The translations under genes were made by a program, and so were the position numbers. A DNA stretch of 64,000 bases from Acanthacorydalis orientalis (taxonomy: Eukaryota > Arthropoda > Insecta > Megaloptera > Corydalidae). Shown piece by piece: positions 46,676-59,172 of the stretch; position 1 is the first letter of the stretch; each line of letters begins with the position of its first letter. The stretch is from assembly GCA_034766995.1 (NCBI GenBank), contig CM068315.1, positions 53,315,556-53,379,555 of the forward strand. Reading direction: 5' to 3'. The notes under the pieces were generated by a model. The model made no database searches, was not told the DNA's origin, and saw nothing but the letters and a program-made list of their open reading frames with translations.

Positions 46676-46692
46676 ATATATATATATATATA
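46628..46692. repeat. (TA)n with flanking inverted TGTTATATA/TATATAACA
   Basis: About 45 bp of TA, then TGTTATATATATATATATAACA, itself a perfect inverted repeat of modest size. Confidence 0.88.
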
Positions 46693-47082
46693 ACATTTCT
46701 GTGAAAGAATCCACTAAAATATAGTTCAGCACGCAACAATAATGTCACACTTCTGCGAATAAAAAAAAAATAAATAATACAAGAATTCTGCTCAAACAAA
46801 TCAGAATATTTGATTTAAACATTGGTACGTTTCACTGAAATCCATCATTTCATGGTTTTTATTCTCTTGATCATTTTTTGATTATTACATGCATAGCGAT
46901 AAATTTGTTTAATATATACATACATACTGTACAACGTCATCGATTACTGTTCTTTGGTGTGATTTTTTCTCATTAATAATTAAAATAAAAAGTCATTAAT
47001 TTTACTGTCATTTTTTGTGAGACATGAAAATTATTTTTTCAACCGATTTAATCTAATTTCTCAACCACCTTTCTTCAGTTTC

Positions 47083-47086
<4 letters not shown>

Positions 47087-47166
<80 letters not shown>
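47087..47166. repeat. Interrupted (TA)n microsatellite
   Basis: Two TA tracts separated by AAATAAATATAT. Confidence 0.9.
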
Positions 47167-47171
<5 letters not shown>

Positions 47172-47771
47172 ATATATATTAACAATCTATTTTATTTTTT
47201 TATTTGAAAATATAATAATACATTTTCTATACTCAAGTATCTTTAACGTTATTCGTAGTGGACGTTTATTAATTAAAATTATACTAAATCAACAAAAAAA
47301 ATTAAATGCAATATCTATTGATGCTTTTACTAGATGCTTGAATGTACAATCTAAACTTCAAATTCTATATGAATCAGTGCCGTTATAAATCAATTTCCTA
47401 TTCTGTTTATTACGGATATAATTTTAACATACTTATATACGCAATAAACTTCTGATAACATTACATTGTTTACATATATAGAATTATCAAAATATCGTAA
47501 AGTTTCAAACACATTATATTGTAGAGCAATACAACGCAAGAATGTAATTCAAATACGATGATTTAGTATCATTATAAAGAGGTAATTAATATTAAAACAC
47601 ATCATTTATACAGCACACGCTTAAAACATATTTTAGTTTCCAGTTTGTTTCTAACTTTGAATTAGAGTTATGGAAAAGCCAGGTCAAATTGTAACGATAG
47701 AGGAGTTCCTATTTCTCTCTACATTTTCTGAGAACGTTTTACCTATTCGTCATACATACACTTATGTATAC

Positions 47772-47776
<5 letters not shown>

Positions 47777-47823
<47 letters not shown>
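47777..47823. repeat. (TA)n microsatellite
   Basis: About 47 bp of alternating TA, followed by AAATAGATAGATA. Confidence 0.92.
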
Positions 47824-47836
<13 letters not shown>

Positions 47837-49284
47837 TGAAAGGAATGCAATATATAAACAAAGAGAAAGCGCGTATATAAATTTGCACCACCGTAACAGA
47901 AATTTTTGATGTTTAAAAATTTTCTACAGATTTACTTCTAAGTATATTATTCGCAATATAAAACAAATAATTATTATGAAAGTCACATCGATAGTCATTA
48001 ATGTAACGCACGGTTATGAACTTCGTGCACTTTTATAATACATATATAGTAGAGTGGAATTTTCGATTTCCTATTATATATATATATTTCACTAAATTAT
48101 TAAAGATTATGTTTTGAAACAAAAATAAAGCAAATTTGACAAATATTTATTTTTTTTAGAGATATTTGTAATTCTATTATCCAATTATAACTTGAATGTA
48201 GTAAATTAAATTTATAAAATCCGTTTTCAAAATAATATTTTTATTATCTTTCTCTGTTCAGTAAAATATTCTTTTAATTTAAACAATTCACTACCTCCCT
48301 TTTTCACACAATAATAATTTTAAATAAATTATTATTGTAACATCAAAAACATGACAAGAAAAAGAAATAAATATAAGAAGAATATAGCAGAATTCACAAA
48401 AATATTTTTGAAAAAGTATCTGACTATCTGACAATATTACAAAATATTATTTTTATACATTTCAACATTAATCAGAAACAACATGCATATCAAATGTAAT
48501 ACATTAAAATATTTGGTATACATTATATGAAAATGTATAAAAAAGAATTCTAACATACGAAGGCAATAAAGATTTGAATAATCTCGAAGATAATATTGAT
48601 TTGTTTACATTATGTACATTTTCTAACATAACAGTGAAATTCACCTACACATTTATAAGGAATTAAACAAATATTCTAATAAAATGTAGCACTGTTTTCA
48701 ATTAATTAAAATTGTTTCATATAAATAAAAACATCTATTCAAAAAAAAATACGGAGCAAATCGTTTTCACAGTACAATCCTGTACACAAAATATAAAATT
48801 CAAATGAATAAATTAATGTTCAGAGGTATTTCCTTATTTATTTCCGTTTACTAAAGTGCGTGATTCAATTCGGGTAGAGAAGTTTCGAAATAGTCTTCAT
48901 AAGTCATTACGACCATTCTACAAATCCTTTATAGCTAACGCGTAGTTTATGACTTGAAAGGTAATGATATATTTCTTCGGTATGCATTAGTGCCTTCATA
49001 AAACACCCGTTACAAACAGGTAATTGTTTAATAGTGTGAAATAATATGAAATGTAAGTACATTATTAACGTAATAATTTCAATAGATTTTATTTATGATA
49101 CAAATTGTATATATTTTTCTATTTTAATTTATGATCCTCTTTTGCTTCGATGATTCATAAAGTTTCGATTAGATAATGATAAAAAATAAATAATCTGTTT
49201 CCACGCTATTTAATAATAAATTAATATTTATTATTGAATATCACATCTAATATCAGTTTTGCATTGCCAAATACATCCGGAATA

Positions 49285-49426
<142 letters not shown>

Positions 49427-50349
49427 TCCAATCACTAGCGTACAAGTGAAATCGTATATTTAAAAGGATTCAATTACAAGAATTTACTTCTTTGCAATAA
49501 CATCAATTTAAAGAACATTAATTTTGAAAATTTGTTCGCGTCACACAAGGTGATATTGATTACAAAAGTAAATGACCTCTGTAATATCTCAATTGAACGG
49601 TGATGTAACACCTAACAGTGTGTACACGCATAATCCAATTACGTTACTTTAAAACTTTATTATAATTAGTGTCAGAGAACTCGATGGGACGATGGAGAAC
49701 GGGGCGAAGTTACGACAGGGAAATTTTGATTAATGACATTCTTAATTCTAAGCAACGTTTTGAAGATATTCCACTGACACGAAACGTTATACTTTCGCAT
49801 ACACTTTGATGACATGTTCACCTTCCGCTTGCTTGGTTTTAATTTCGCTATCGCGCAATGTATGAAAGCTAGGGACGTGTGTGCGTATCGTTTTATTTAC
49901 TATTTCACAACAGATCAATTTTACACGCTTGTAGTAGACACTGTAACCTAGAATTCGATTTAAACGAAAACAAAACGTATGCGTTATAACGACATCGTGT
50001 CCTGGATCGTTTCTTTTTTTAAAAAGGAATCAGTTTATTACATTATTTAAAAACATATCGAATTTCCATTATTTACACTATTTAAAAGTAATTTTGAATG
50101 GGTTACACAGGACATATATATTTATATATATAATAACGGAACGAACTGAAAAAAAAATATTAAAAAAGCGAATAAAACAAACGCTACAGTATCAATAGAA
50201 AAACAAAAATATATATTAAAATGTTATTGAAATATAGTAGGTTCGAGTAGATTTACTTACATGACGTATCAATGATAACAAATACGATATTACATTTAAT
50301 ACCATATTTGTAGGACATAACTATAAAACACACATAGATATATGCATAC

Positions 50350-50356
<7 letters not shown>

Positions 50357-50406
<50 letters not shown>

Positions 50407-50407
50407 C

Positions 50408-50450
<43 letters not shown>
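50357..50450. repeat. Interrupted (TA)n microsatellite
   Basis: TA tracts split by TGTATGCA and TGTA interruptions. Confidence 0.9.
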
Positions 50451-50452
<2 letters not shown>

Positions 50453-50897
50453 CATATCCATCCGTCAATTTAGGTGGATTATTCGTTCCATGCGATTTTT
50501 ACACGATGAAAACCGGGTAAATAGAGTTAGCCAGTACGAAAAAAATACTAAAGAATAAATATAAATATTGATTACTTGTGTTTACTTACTTAACACGTGT
50601 TATCTTTGAGTGTTAGTGATGCTTCGCTTCGCACGTTCAACGTAACACTAACTAACATGATCACAAAGTCATACGCAGTAACATGGCACACTACAAAACC
50701 GAAACAGGTCAGAATGATGTAATTAGTACAGTTAACTGAGAATTAGGGTATTATTGATATATAGCACGTCAATCAAAAAATTATAGAAGAATATATTGTC
50801 TGACCACGTAGAATGAGATTGCATAAATTTATAAAGCGTATAAAAAGACCTGGTATACGGAGTTATTATTTCCCGCGTACAAAAACAATTGCGTGCT

Positions 50898-50898
<1 letters not shown>

Positions 50899-50961
<63 letters not shown>
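50899..50961. repeat. (TA)n microsatellite at a Helitron-like end
   Basis: About 62 bp of TA ending at ACGAGGGC, the terminus of Helitron-like copy C. Confidence 0.92.
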
Positions 50962-50962
<1 letters not shown>

Positions 50963-51169
50963 GAGGGCTTCGCCCCTGCTCGCTGCTCTCTCCACTTCCG
51001 GAATCCCTACACTCGCCCGCTTGTTAATTATAAGCCTGTACATGTAACCGAATGAAACAACAAACATATTTTTTACAAATCATTTATGTCTATTTATATA
51101 TACACATTCTTGCAGCAGATATATTTTTGCTACGTAGTTGTTTTATAATTTTTTTGTGGATAATTTTGA
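50962..51169 (-). mobile_element. Helitron-like non-autonomous element, copy C
   Basis: On the minus strand it starts A|TCAAAATTATCCACAAAA and ends with a hairpin, GGGC-GAA-GCCC, followed by CTCG|T, one change from CTAG|T. It shares CATGTACAGGCTTATAATTA, GTTTGTTGTTTCATTCGG and the CG-rich subterminal segment with copies A, B and D. It lacks the long internal (TA)n of copies A and B. It is the first unit of a tandem pair. Confidence 0.58.
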
Positions 51170-51188
51170 TCTTATATATAAAGAAAGA

Positions 51189-51363
51189 CTAGGAGGCTTC
51201 GGCGCCTGCTCGTTGACCTCACAAACCCCATTACAAGCCTGCACATGTAATCAAATGAGACAATAAACATATTATTTAAAATTCATTTATGTCTATATAA
51301 TTATCACATATATATAGCAACGTAGTTGTTTTATATTTTATAATTTTCTGTGGATAATTTTGA
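51189..51363 (-). mobile_element. Helitron-like non-autonomous element, copy D
   Basis: On the minus strand it starts A|TCAAAATTATCCACAGAA and ends with a hairpin, AGGC...GCCT, followed by CTAG|T. It lies 19 bp from copy C in the same orientation, forming a tandem dimer. At about 175 bp it is the shortest copy. There is no coding capacity. Confidence 0.6.
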
Positions 51364-51365
51364 TT

Positions 51366-51385
51366 TATATATATATATATATATA

Positions 51386-51456
<71 letters not shown>

Positions 51457-51457
51457 A
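51366..51457. repeat. (TA)n(TG)n compound microsatellite
   Basis: About 67 bp of TA with one AGTA interruption, then about 24 bp of TG. It adjoins the TC end of Helitron-like copy D. Confidence 0.92.
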
Positions 51458-52489
51458 AATTTAACACAATAAGCTATCCTGAAAATAATTATTTAAACAG
51501 CGACAATCGCAACAAAGGCAAATGCATAGCAACATGTAATGACAACGTATCCAATCGGTGTGTTATAAAGCAAACTGTGAAAAACTCATTAAATTACAAC
51601 TGTGCTGACTGAATATTCGCACGTAAACACACTGATAGAAACAGTAGACAACCTATCAGCTTCAGGCGTTCATAAAGACAATGTCTCGCAATGAAATGCA
51701 ATAAGCACCATTTGATGTTGACTTTTCCACTGCTATAATACTAGTAATTTCAACTCATTTAATTACTTATAACTCATACAGCTGACGAAATAGAGCGGCC
51801 AGTGCAATGTACAATGCAATTTCCATAACCATTCGTTTGCAGAATTGTTTAAGAAATTTAGACCTTACACAGTGACATAAATTACGAAATACAATTAATA
51901 TTTCGAAACGAACATTATTTATTAATTTATTGCATATACCTTTGTTTTTATATTATATAAAATATTATAAAAAAAATACCGTAAACTACCAATTTGTACA
52001 CATATATGTGAACAAATGTAAATATGTGCACGTTGTGTTAACATGTGATTAAGCTTTTAAATTCAGTTAATTATTCCAGAATAGAGGTAATAAATATTTG
52101 ATTAACACTATGATTCTTTTTTATAAAAATAATGAAGTTTTGAAATTTCTGTGAGCTTTGTGCATTAATTTAAATCTATACAAAAAATGAAATAAATAAT
52201 CACTTTGTATAATACTAGATCAACTTGCGAATCGATAAAAATATAGTTTTACAATGTACTCTCTTCCAATAAATTCTGATCGAATAGATCACAATCTGCA
52301 TTCAATTTACAATGAAGACTCGAGACCATGTACAAAGAACACAAATCTAAAATCCGCTGTTATTTGAATCGAGGATGAACAAAAACGAATAGATTCCAGT
52401 TTAAATATAAATGCATCGATTGTAAGGACAGACATATACATAGTATGAGCAAATGATAGTCGTGTCTTTGTTACATTCTGGTAAGAATT

Positions 52490-52730
52490 TGTGTTTGTTT
52501 GCGAAAATTTCCGGGCCTGGCCGAACACAAATGTCGCATACAAATGTCAAGCGACAGACCCAATGTCAATCAAGGCGTAGTGTGCTTTGATTTCAGTTCC
52601 AGTTACACACCTCCATCAACTAGAGTCGCCCTGCTACGATCCCACTTAGTACCACTACGTGGCACTTTGTACTTATTAGGAATCGTAACGCCTTTTCGAT
52701 ATTTCCAATTGTTCCTTGACCTTTGAATTG
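52490..52730 (+). other. GC-richer islet
   Basis: Open plus-strand frame 52499-52726 (75 codons, starting MRKFPGLAEHKCRIQMSSDR). Composition is less AT-rich than its flanks, but no domain is recognised. A splice acceptor or donor of good quality was not identified. The role is unknown. Confidence 0.25.
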
Positions 52731-53239
52731 TTATCAATAGATGTTTTTCTTAATGTGAACTATCATCATTTACACTGGTTTGTAAAAATACAGCCATTGA
52801 AAATGGTGAAATAATTTGTAGCAAAATTTGTTTAAAAATTCACATCTTTTCAAAACAATGTCAATATATTTCTACTTTTTAATTGAATGAAAATATTCTT
52901 TTAATTTACAAATCACTAATTTGAGAATGAAAAAAATAAATACTAAATTTCCTTAAAGACTTGGTCAATATTTATATAATTCATTATTAGAAAATGTTAC
53001 CACTCAAATACATTGATATCACACATGATACCTGTTGTAATACGTAACATTAGAAATTGTTTTCTGTTACAAACATATTTATCAACAAAAAAATCATATA
53101 CATTACAGTAAAAAAAATTCGTCATTCATTTTATTAAGAACATTATTTCCTGTAAATACTTTTTTAGGGTGGGGGAGGGGGTATTCCTATATTAAAAAAG
53201 AAAAGGCAATGTTTTATTGAACACTTCTATTCAATCAAA

Positions 53240-53296
<57 letters not shown>

Positions 53297-53681
53297 TTTT
53301 ACTTGTCTTTATATGTAATTAAGTAAAAAAGGGGAAAAAACAAGCACTAACAATTTATTGGTGAACAATATTTTCTCTATTAACAGTAAAAGTTTTTTCT
53401 TTGTACATTATGTACATTAGCCATGAGTGTAGCATAACTCAATTTAGATGAAATAATACAATTTCAGTAATAAATACTTCACTATGTGCAGTTTACAATA
53501 TTACTTGAATAAAACGTTAAAACAAGAAGTATTTATGAAACTAAAAATTGAAATCAACTCCTTACATTATTAATAATATATCTAATAACAACATTATTCA
53601 TGAAACTTATTTAAAATGTAACAAACGGTGTTACGTGTAGATCTAAATAAAGTTAACGAACTAAATACCTGGAAACTATAA

Positions 53682-53745
<64 letters not shown>
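53682..53745. repeat. (TA)n microsatellite
   Basis: About 64 bp of alternating TA. Confidence 0.93.
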
Positions 53746-53747
<2 letters not shown>

Positions 53748-54381
53748 TAAACTGTAAATCAAATAGTAATATTTTTAAACATAGATACACACACACATAC
53801 AATCATACAATAATGTATGCACATGATAATAACTTATACAATCTATTAAAGATAAATGTCAATAAATCTATAAAATAAAATATACTACACACACTGATCT
53901 CTACCAGTTTAAATTCACAAGGTCGTAAAAATCTAAATTTAAAAGTTCAAATCTAGTCGCTCGAACGATGCTCCCGATTGCTGTTAGAACATTCATATAA
54001 AATTCATTCATACAATTCTCATATAATTAATTAGGCATTACAATTTCGTCAATAATTAAAAATATCATCAGAAATGTATCGTATCAAACCTGAAATGTGA
54101 AATGAAATGTATCGAATCGGAGCATTTACAATTAAAATTTAATTCATTCTTTACCGCTTGCATTCCTTCATAATAAGATTAAATATGATAACATTGGTAC
54201 TACAAGACATCTATAGATAATCAGAACACAGTTTTATTTCCTAAAACGCATACGTAAATTATTTCAATGCAAGTATAACATTTCACTGAAATACATACAC
54301 ATTACAATAACAATATGAATGTGGATCCAATAAACCATGGTTTAAAATGATTAATACAATGAAAAGTACCAAGATTAGGCA

Positions 54382-54425
<44 letters not shown>

Positions 54426-54428
<3 letters not shown>

Positions 54429-55026
54429 GATTTTCCAATAAGGACGTAATTTTTTAATTTGAAATAGAACAGAATTTGCGCTCAAATTTCAAGTTTATTT
54501 ATTGCAAATAATGCATGGGGGTAACCCATTTATAAATGAAAAATAATATCGTGTAAGTGACCACAACGTCGTTTCTTATAAATAACCATTCATTTGTTAA
54601 AATCTTCAATAACATCTCTATACAATCGGGGCTCTATCTCAACAATTACTCTTAGGATTTCATGTTTTAGGTCGGAAATTGTTTTAGGATTATTGGCATA
54701 CACGTGTCGTTTAATCCGACCCCAAAGATGGTAGTCCGACTGTGTTAAATCGCAGGATCTCGGTGGACAATTAATGTCGCCATTTATGGAAATAACGCGA
54801 CCAGAATATTTCGTTCTCAATAAATTAATTGTTTCACCAGCAGTATGGCTTGTTGCACCGTCCTGCTGGAACCACGTGTCTGCCAGATTAAATATCATCC
54901 AATTCTGTCCACAAAAAATTAATTTTCGTGTTTCGGTATCTTTCTCGCGCAACGCAACGCACCGACTCATCAAGAGATGAAGCTGCAGGATTTTTTTTTA
55001 AATCAGTTGCATCAGACCCTGGACAG

Positions 55027-55030
<4 letters not shown>
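54426..55030 (-). mobile_element. DD41D-type Tc1/mariner element, 5'-truncated
   Basis: The 3' end, read inward on the plus strand after TA, is CAGGATTTTCCAATAAGGAC, then TTTTTTAATTTGAAATAGA. It matches the right end of the 18779-19623 element. The 5' part of the gene and the other terminal repeat are absent; recognisable sequence stops before a (TA)n tract at 55033. Both sides are thus bounded by TA tracts (54384-54424 and 55033-55091). Confidence 0.82.
54590..54973 (-). pseudogene. DD41D-type transposase C-terminal part
   Basis: The minus strand reads FLWTELDD, shifts frame, then NLADTWFQQDGATSHTAGET, which carries the second catalytic Asp (QQDGA). It continues PPRSCDLTQSDYHLWGRIKR with the third catalytic Asp (SDY), and ends RVIVEIEPRLYRDVIEDFNK. 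Counting residues between the two Asp gives 41, the DD41D signature of the rosa-type branch. It is otherwise open for 127 codons but lacks the first catalytic block and DNA-binding domain, so it is inactive. It complements the 19-kb copy, which has lost this centre. Confidence 0.87.

Positions 55031-55032
<2 letters not shown>

Positions 55033-55091
<59 letters not shown>
55033..55091. repeat. (TA)n microsatellite
   Basis: About 59 bp of alternating TA beside the truncated DD41D element. Confidence 0.93.
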
Positions 55092-55097
<6 letters not shown>

Positions 55098-55436
55098 GTT
55101 AAAAAGCACAATTAATTTATATACTTTTATTATTATGAAATATTTACCAATAATTATAAAAATACTCATATTTTTTTAAAAAAAAGCATCGACAAAAGGG
55201 CTTCGAATAATTATGCACCGTAAACGTTATTTCCCAATATAATCATGTATTATAAAATGGTTCACTACCATCCAATATTCCTTTGTTTGATTTTACTGCA
55301 GCTAAAAAACTTGTAACTTTATACTATAATTATAGAACAACATAATTCATTTTAATACGAACACCAATTATTCTGCAAAATCATAAAGCCCGGATTTATT
55401 TACTCGTACTACACTACAAACGTACATACATACATA

Positions 55437-55498
<62 letters not shown>
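55437..55498. repeat. Palindromic compound microsatellite (AC)n(AT)n(GT)n
   Basis: About 18 bp AC, 28 bp AT and 17 bp GT form a nearly perfect palindrome of about 62 bp, able to fold on itself over its whole length. Confidence 0.93.
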
Positions 55499-55626
55499 AT
55501 ATTTGAACATATATATGTATCTAAAGCTATAAACTTTTATAACAATACATGTTAGTAATTCTGTATTGTTATTACAAGCTTTGTAAGTTCAGTTGGGAGG
55601 TTATTATTGAATTCATTAATATGTCA

Positions 55627-55641
55627 TGGCGCCCTCTATGC
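55627..55641. promoter_or_regulatory. CTCF-like motif
   Basis: TGGCGCCCTCTATGC; its reverse complement contains ATAGAGGGCGCCA, close to the TAGRKGGCGC core bound by CTCF in animals. A single short match with no functional support. Confidence 0.15.
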
Positions 55642-55702
55642 GCATTCAAATCAAATTAATCAATAACTATCGGCCATAAGAGCAGTGCTTGCTTTATACA
55701 TG

Positions 55703-55763
<61 letters not shown>
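55703..55763. repeat. (TA)n microsatellite
   Basis: About 60 bp of alternating TA. Confidence 0.93.
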
Positions 55764-55766
<3 letters not shown>

Positions 55767-55917
55767 ATCTAAAATCCTACCTCTAACAAAGCGACGAGTT
55801 TTTATATATTGAATGTTGGCTTGTTCAGTTAAATTGTATATCGCAACCAGAATGCCTTTATGAGCAACCTACCAAATAAACATGGCATAATACCTGTTTA
55901 TAAGCGTGTCTAATATA

Positions 55918-56311
55918 AGAGGTGTGGCAATTAAATAACGAGAATTTCTTTAATAAATCCGTTATTAAACAAAAATACATAAATCTATACTGTCATACCT
56001 TCACAATAGTCTCCTCCGTGAAATTTCGTTTTTGACACAAAATTTAATACAAACTCGTTGCTCGATAAATTTGAACATAGTAAAATTCACCGAATACAAC
56101 AAACACCACTTTACAAAAATAAAAAACGCCCGATGTTTTTTTTTTCTGTCTTTGCAAAAACATCAGCTGATCGAGAATGGTTTGAGAGATTGCAATAATT
56201 TTTGGTATAGATTACAGTGGAAAGATTACCAACATTATAATTTTAAAAAGTTTAACGTTCGATTTGCTCGATTCTTTTAAAATAGAAATTCCTGAAACTT
56301 TTTGATCGGGG
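55918..56311 (-). mobile_element. Mini-mariner (deletion derivative)
   Basis: About 394 bp bounded by TA. Inward-reading ends are AGAGGTGTGGCAATTAAATA, then ACGAGAATTTCTTT (left) and CCCCGATCAAAAAGTTTCAG, then GAATTTCTATTTT (right). They match mainly in the GAATTTCT segment, so the repeats are decayed. Inside, the minus strand has the start of a transposase. This suggests an element that lost most of its gene and survived as a short non-autonomous copy. Confidence 0.55.
55990..56078 (-). pseudogene. Mariner-type transposase N-terminal stub
   Basis: From the ATG at 56078 the minus strand reads MFKFIEQRVCIKFCVKNEIS, matching the conserved (E)QRxCIKFCxKLGKS start of HTH_48-type mariner transposases. 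The match ends after about 20 residues, and stops follow. It is inactive. Confidence 0.65.
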
Positions 56312-57779
56312 TAGTGCATGCAGATGTAAAAAAGATTTATGATATTAATGATTGTGATAATAATTATGGTACTGTTTAGTCTTTTTTTACTAGACGAAGG
56401 AACTATATAGACTGCACGTTACAAACAAATAATAATCTGAATCACGAATAATAAAGTATGAATTATTCGAGGCATTTAAATGCAGCACAGTTTTTGTAAC
56501 AAACGTTTTTTCAGGTGTACATTAAAATTTCTTTTTCTTCTTTGTATGTACTTTTTATTTTTATTTTTTGCACAGTACATATTTTTTAAATTTAATAGTT
56601 TATAAGATGTATATTAAATTTAATGTACAGCCTTCATTATTATTTTACATTAATTTCCTAATTTATATGATAGATTAAGTATATAAGAATTGGTCTTTTT
56701 TAATAATTAGGATAGCAAATTAATGAAAATCTAAAAGTAATAATTCACACAAACATTCTTACTCTTTTTATTGTATATTTAAGTATTATAATAAATACAT
56801 AAAATTATTTTTTTAATCTCCATATTAATAATTCAGTAATGATACGAAAGATTAATTTCTCAAACGCAAAATTCATTCGATAAACATACATTTCTACAAT
56901 GTACACTTGTTTCTCTGGCTATTATTATTATGGAAATTGAATGAGAACTTAAATAACCTTCTACTATTGATATTAAACGAAACATAATTGGAAAACGAAT
57001 TCAGTGATGGCTATCACAGACAAATGTTTCACAGCTAATTAATTACATAGATAGAATTTAAATTCCGTTCCTTAATAGCGGCAGTTAGGAGCACTCATAA
57101 ATCACATAAACGCAACACGAAAAACTAGTTTAAAATAAACTGTCAAAACAAACAAATAATGAACCTGGTACAGTACAAATAGCGTAGAGATAAGCTATAA
57201 ATACTCTAAATCCACGCTAAATCTTGATTCATTTATCATTGTCGGAGAGATGAGATGCGAGATACTAGAACGAACGAAGACGAAGAGTCTAAGTAAACTA
57301 TGAGGCGATGTAGGAATGAATAAATGGCAGATCGAATTATTATGGATAGTACTAAAAGTAAGATTAATACATATTATACACAAACAAGAAGAAACCCCTC
57401 TATTCCATCATACAGGACAAGTGTAATGAACAGGTTGTTATTAAATAATTTTAGTGGTGTGAATATGGATTGAGATATTTCAATAATAAATACGAAAAAT
57501 TGTATATTCAAAAGACACAGCGAAATAATACATTACTAACACGAAAACAGCTGAACAAAAAATGTTATTATTTTAAAAAATATACAAGTGCAAAATTGTA
57601 AGCATGTACAATTTTATAACATAACGGGGGAACAAAAAAAAAAAAAAAAAACTACTATACCTACTATCGAATGTACATCTGTTACGAAAAGAGAATGGAA
57701 AACATATCTTCCGGTAAAACTTGCACGTATAAACATCAATTTCATCAAAAACCGCAAAAGTCATTCAACAAATTTCATC

Positions 57780-58110
57780 TAGTCGCACAAATAAAATTCA
57801 AAAATACGCAAAACTTCATCATTTAAACGGATGACGATTATGAAGACAGCGGATTTACTTCAACGCCGAACGGGCTTTATGTGTATTCAGTAATGAATGG
57901 ATGAATTCAACTTGAATAAATCTGTTCTAGAAATATGCGTGATTCTAATTGTGGGCGTCACTCGAAATAAATTTACACGAATTTCGTTCTTTACCGTTTA
58001 CGAGCAAGTAAGCACAAGCTAGCAAACGTGTGTCGTTTATTACTCGAGCGAGGGCGGTTGTCGTTTTCTTTTCCTTCTTCTTTCACTAACACTTATTCGG
58101 GCTCAGCCTT
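57780..58110. other. CpG-richer islet
   Basis: Contains AACGCCGAACGGGC, TACTCGAGCGAGGGCGG and a pyrimidine run (TTTTCTTTTCCTTCTTCTTT). No convincing frame; possibly regulatory. Confidence 0.25.
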
Positions 58111-58758
58111 CTTGAACATTAAACTCGACAAAATGAAAATAATGAACTACATGCAAACAATTTAAATAAATAAAAATTAAACATTATGTTAACAGTTTTC
58201 GTATTCAATTAGTGTTACAATTAAAACGGTTCTGAGACTGTGACTAGACTTACTTTTACAAGTGAATTTTTCGACGACTGACATGCGCATAAGCGGCAAT
58301 CGAAAATAATCAATAATGCTCGTAATTCAATGAATATTTTTGATCGAAAAATCATGGTGAGGTTTGTGGGGTAAAAGAAAAATTCATTTGTGAAAATTAC
58401 AATTAAAACCGATGTTTTTCAAACAAACCGTTTTCTGATACAATTATATAAATCTATGTTGCCTACATTAATAAATATTTACATAATAACATGACATTTC
58501 AAAAACAAAATACATTATTTTAAACTGGCACACATGCAATCGCTTTTTTTAAAACTGCATATTTACTCACATAATAACTAAATTAAAATAAATACTAAAC
58601 GATTTTGAATACACTCTTTAGACACTGGCTTCTCTTATCATTTTAAAATATTAATTACTATAAATACAGAAATCATTTAAAAAATAATTGACAAAATATT
58701 TAGAAAAATAGACTCTTCTTCTGGCAATCGATTTTTCTTTCTTCCGACCTCCTTTTTC

Positions 58759-58806
58759 ACCTTCTCTCTCTCTCTCTCTCTATATATATGTATATATATA
58801 TATATA
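58759..58806. repeat. (CT)n(TA)n compound microsatellite
   Basis: About 20 bp of CT followed by TA repeats with one TGTA interruption; same architecture as the left arm at 16642. Confidence 0.9.
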
Positions 58807-59115
58807 TCATTTTAATAAAGGTAAAAAGTATTATCGAACTGTATTTTAAAAAGAATCAATAAAATATACACATAAATCATAACTTTTTAAAAATTACAAA
58901 AATACCATTATAATACTAAAGAGCACATTATCGGAATACCAGAAATGACTTATACATCACGCCTGAAAAATTCCAGTTTTTATATAAAAAGAATTAATAA
59001 AACCAAGCTTGCAATATATTTTCATTGAAAAATATTAATAAGGACATCAAGAATATCTAAATTATGCCTAAAAAGGCATAATTTATTCCAGTAGAATTTG
59101 AAAATATGTGTGTAC

Positions 59116-59116
<1 letters not shown>

Positions 59117-59170
<54 letters not shown>
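59117..59170. repeat. (TA)n microsatellite
   Basis: About 54 bp of alternating TA. Confidence 0.93.

Positions 59171-59172
<2 letters not shown>

Larger units (their letters stand above)
51458..54425. other. AT-rich spacer
   Basis: No confirmed gene. It contains a GC-richer islet at 52490-52730, a G-rich run at 53167-53181 (GGGTGGGGGAGGGGG), and (TA)n at 53247-53293, 53682-53745 and 54384-54424. Confidence 0.55.
55092..55917. other. AT-rich spacer
   Basis: It contains the palindromic compound repeat at 55437-55498, (TA)n at 55703-55763, and a CTCF-like motif near 55627. No gene is recognised. Confidence 0.55.

Noticed and set aside
53167..53181. Possible G-quadruplex GGGTGGGGGAGGGGG
   Set aside because: Only three separate G runs of three or more are present, so the standard four-tract pattern is not met without splitting runs.
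56032..56280. 82-codon plus-strand frame
   Set aside because: It overlaps the mini-mariner on the opposite strand and is its shadow.
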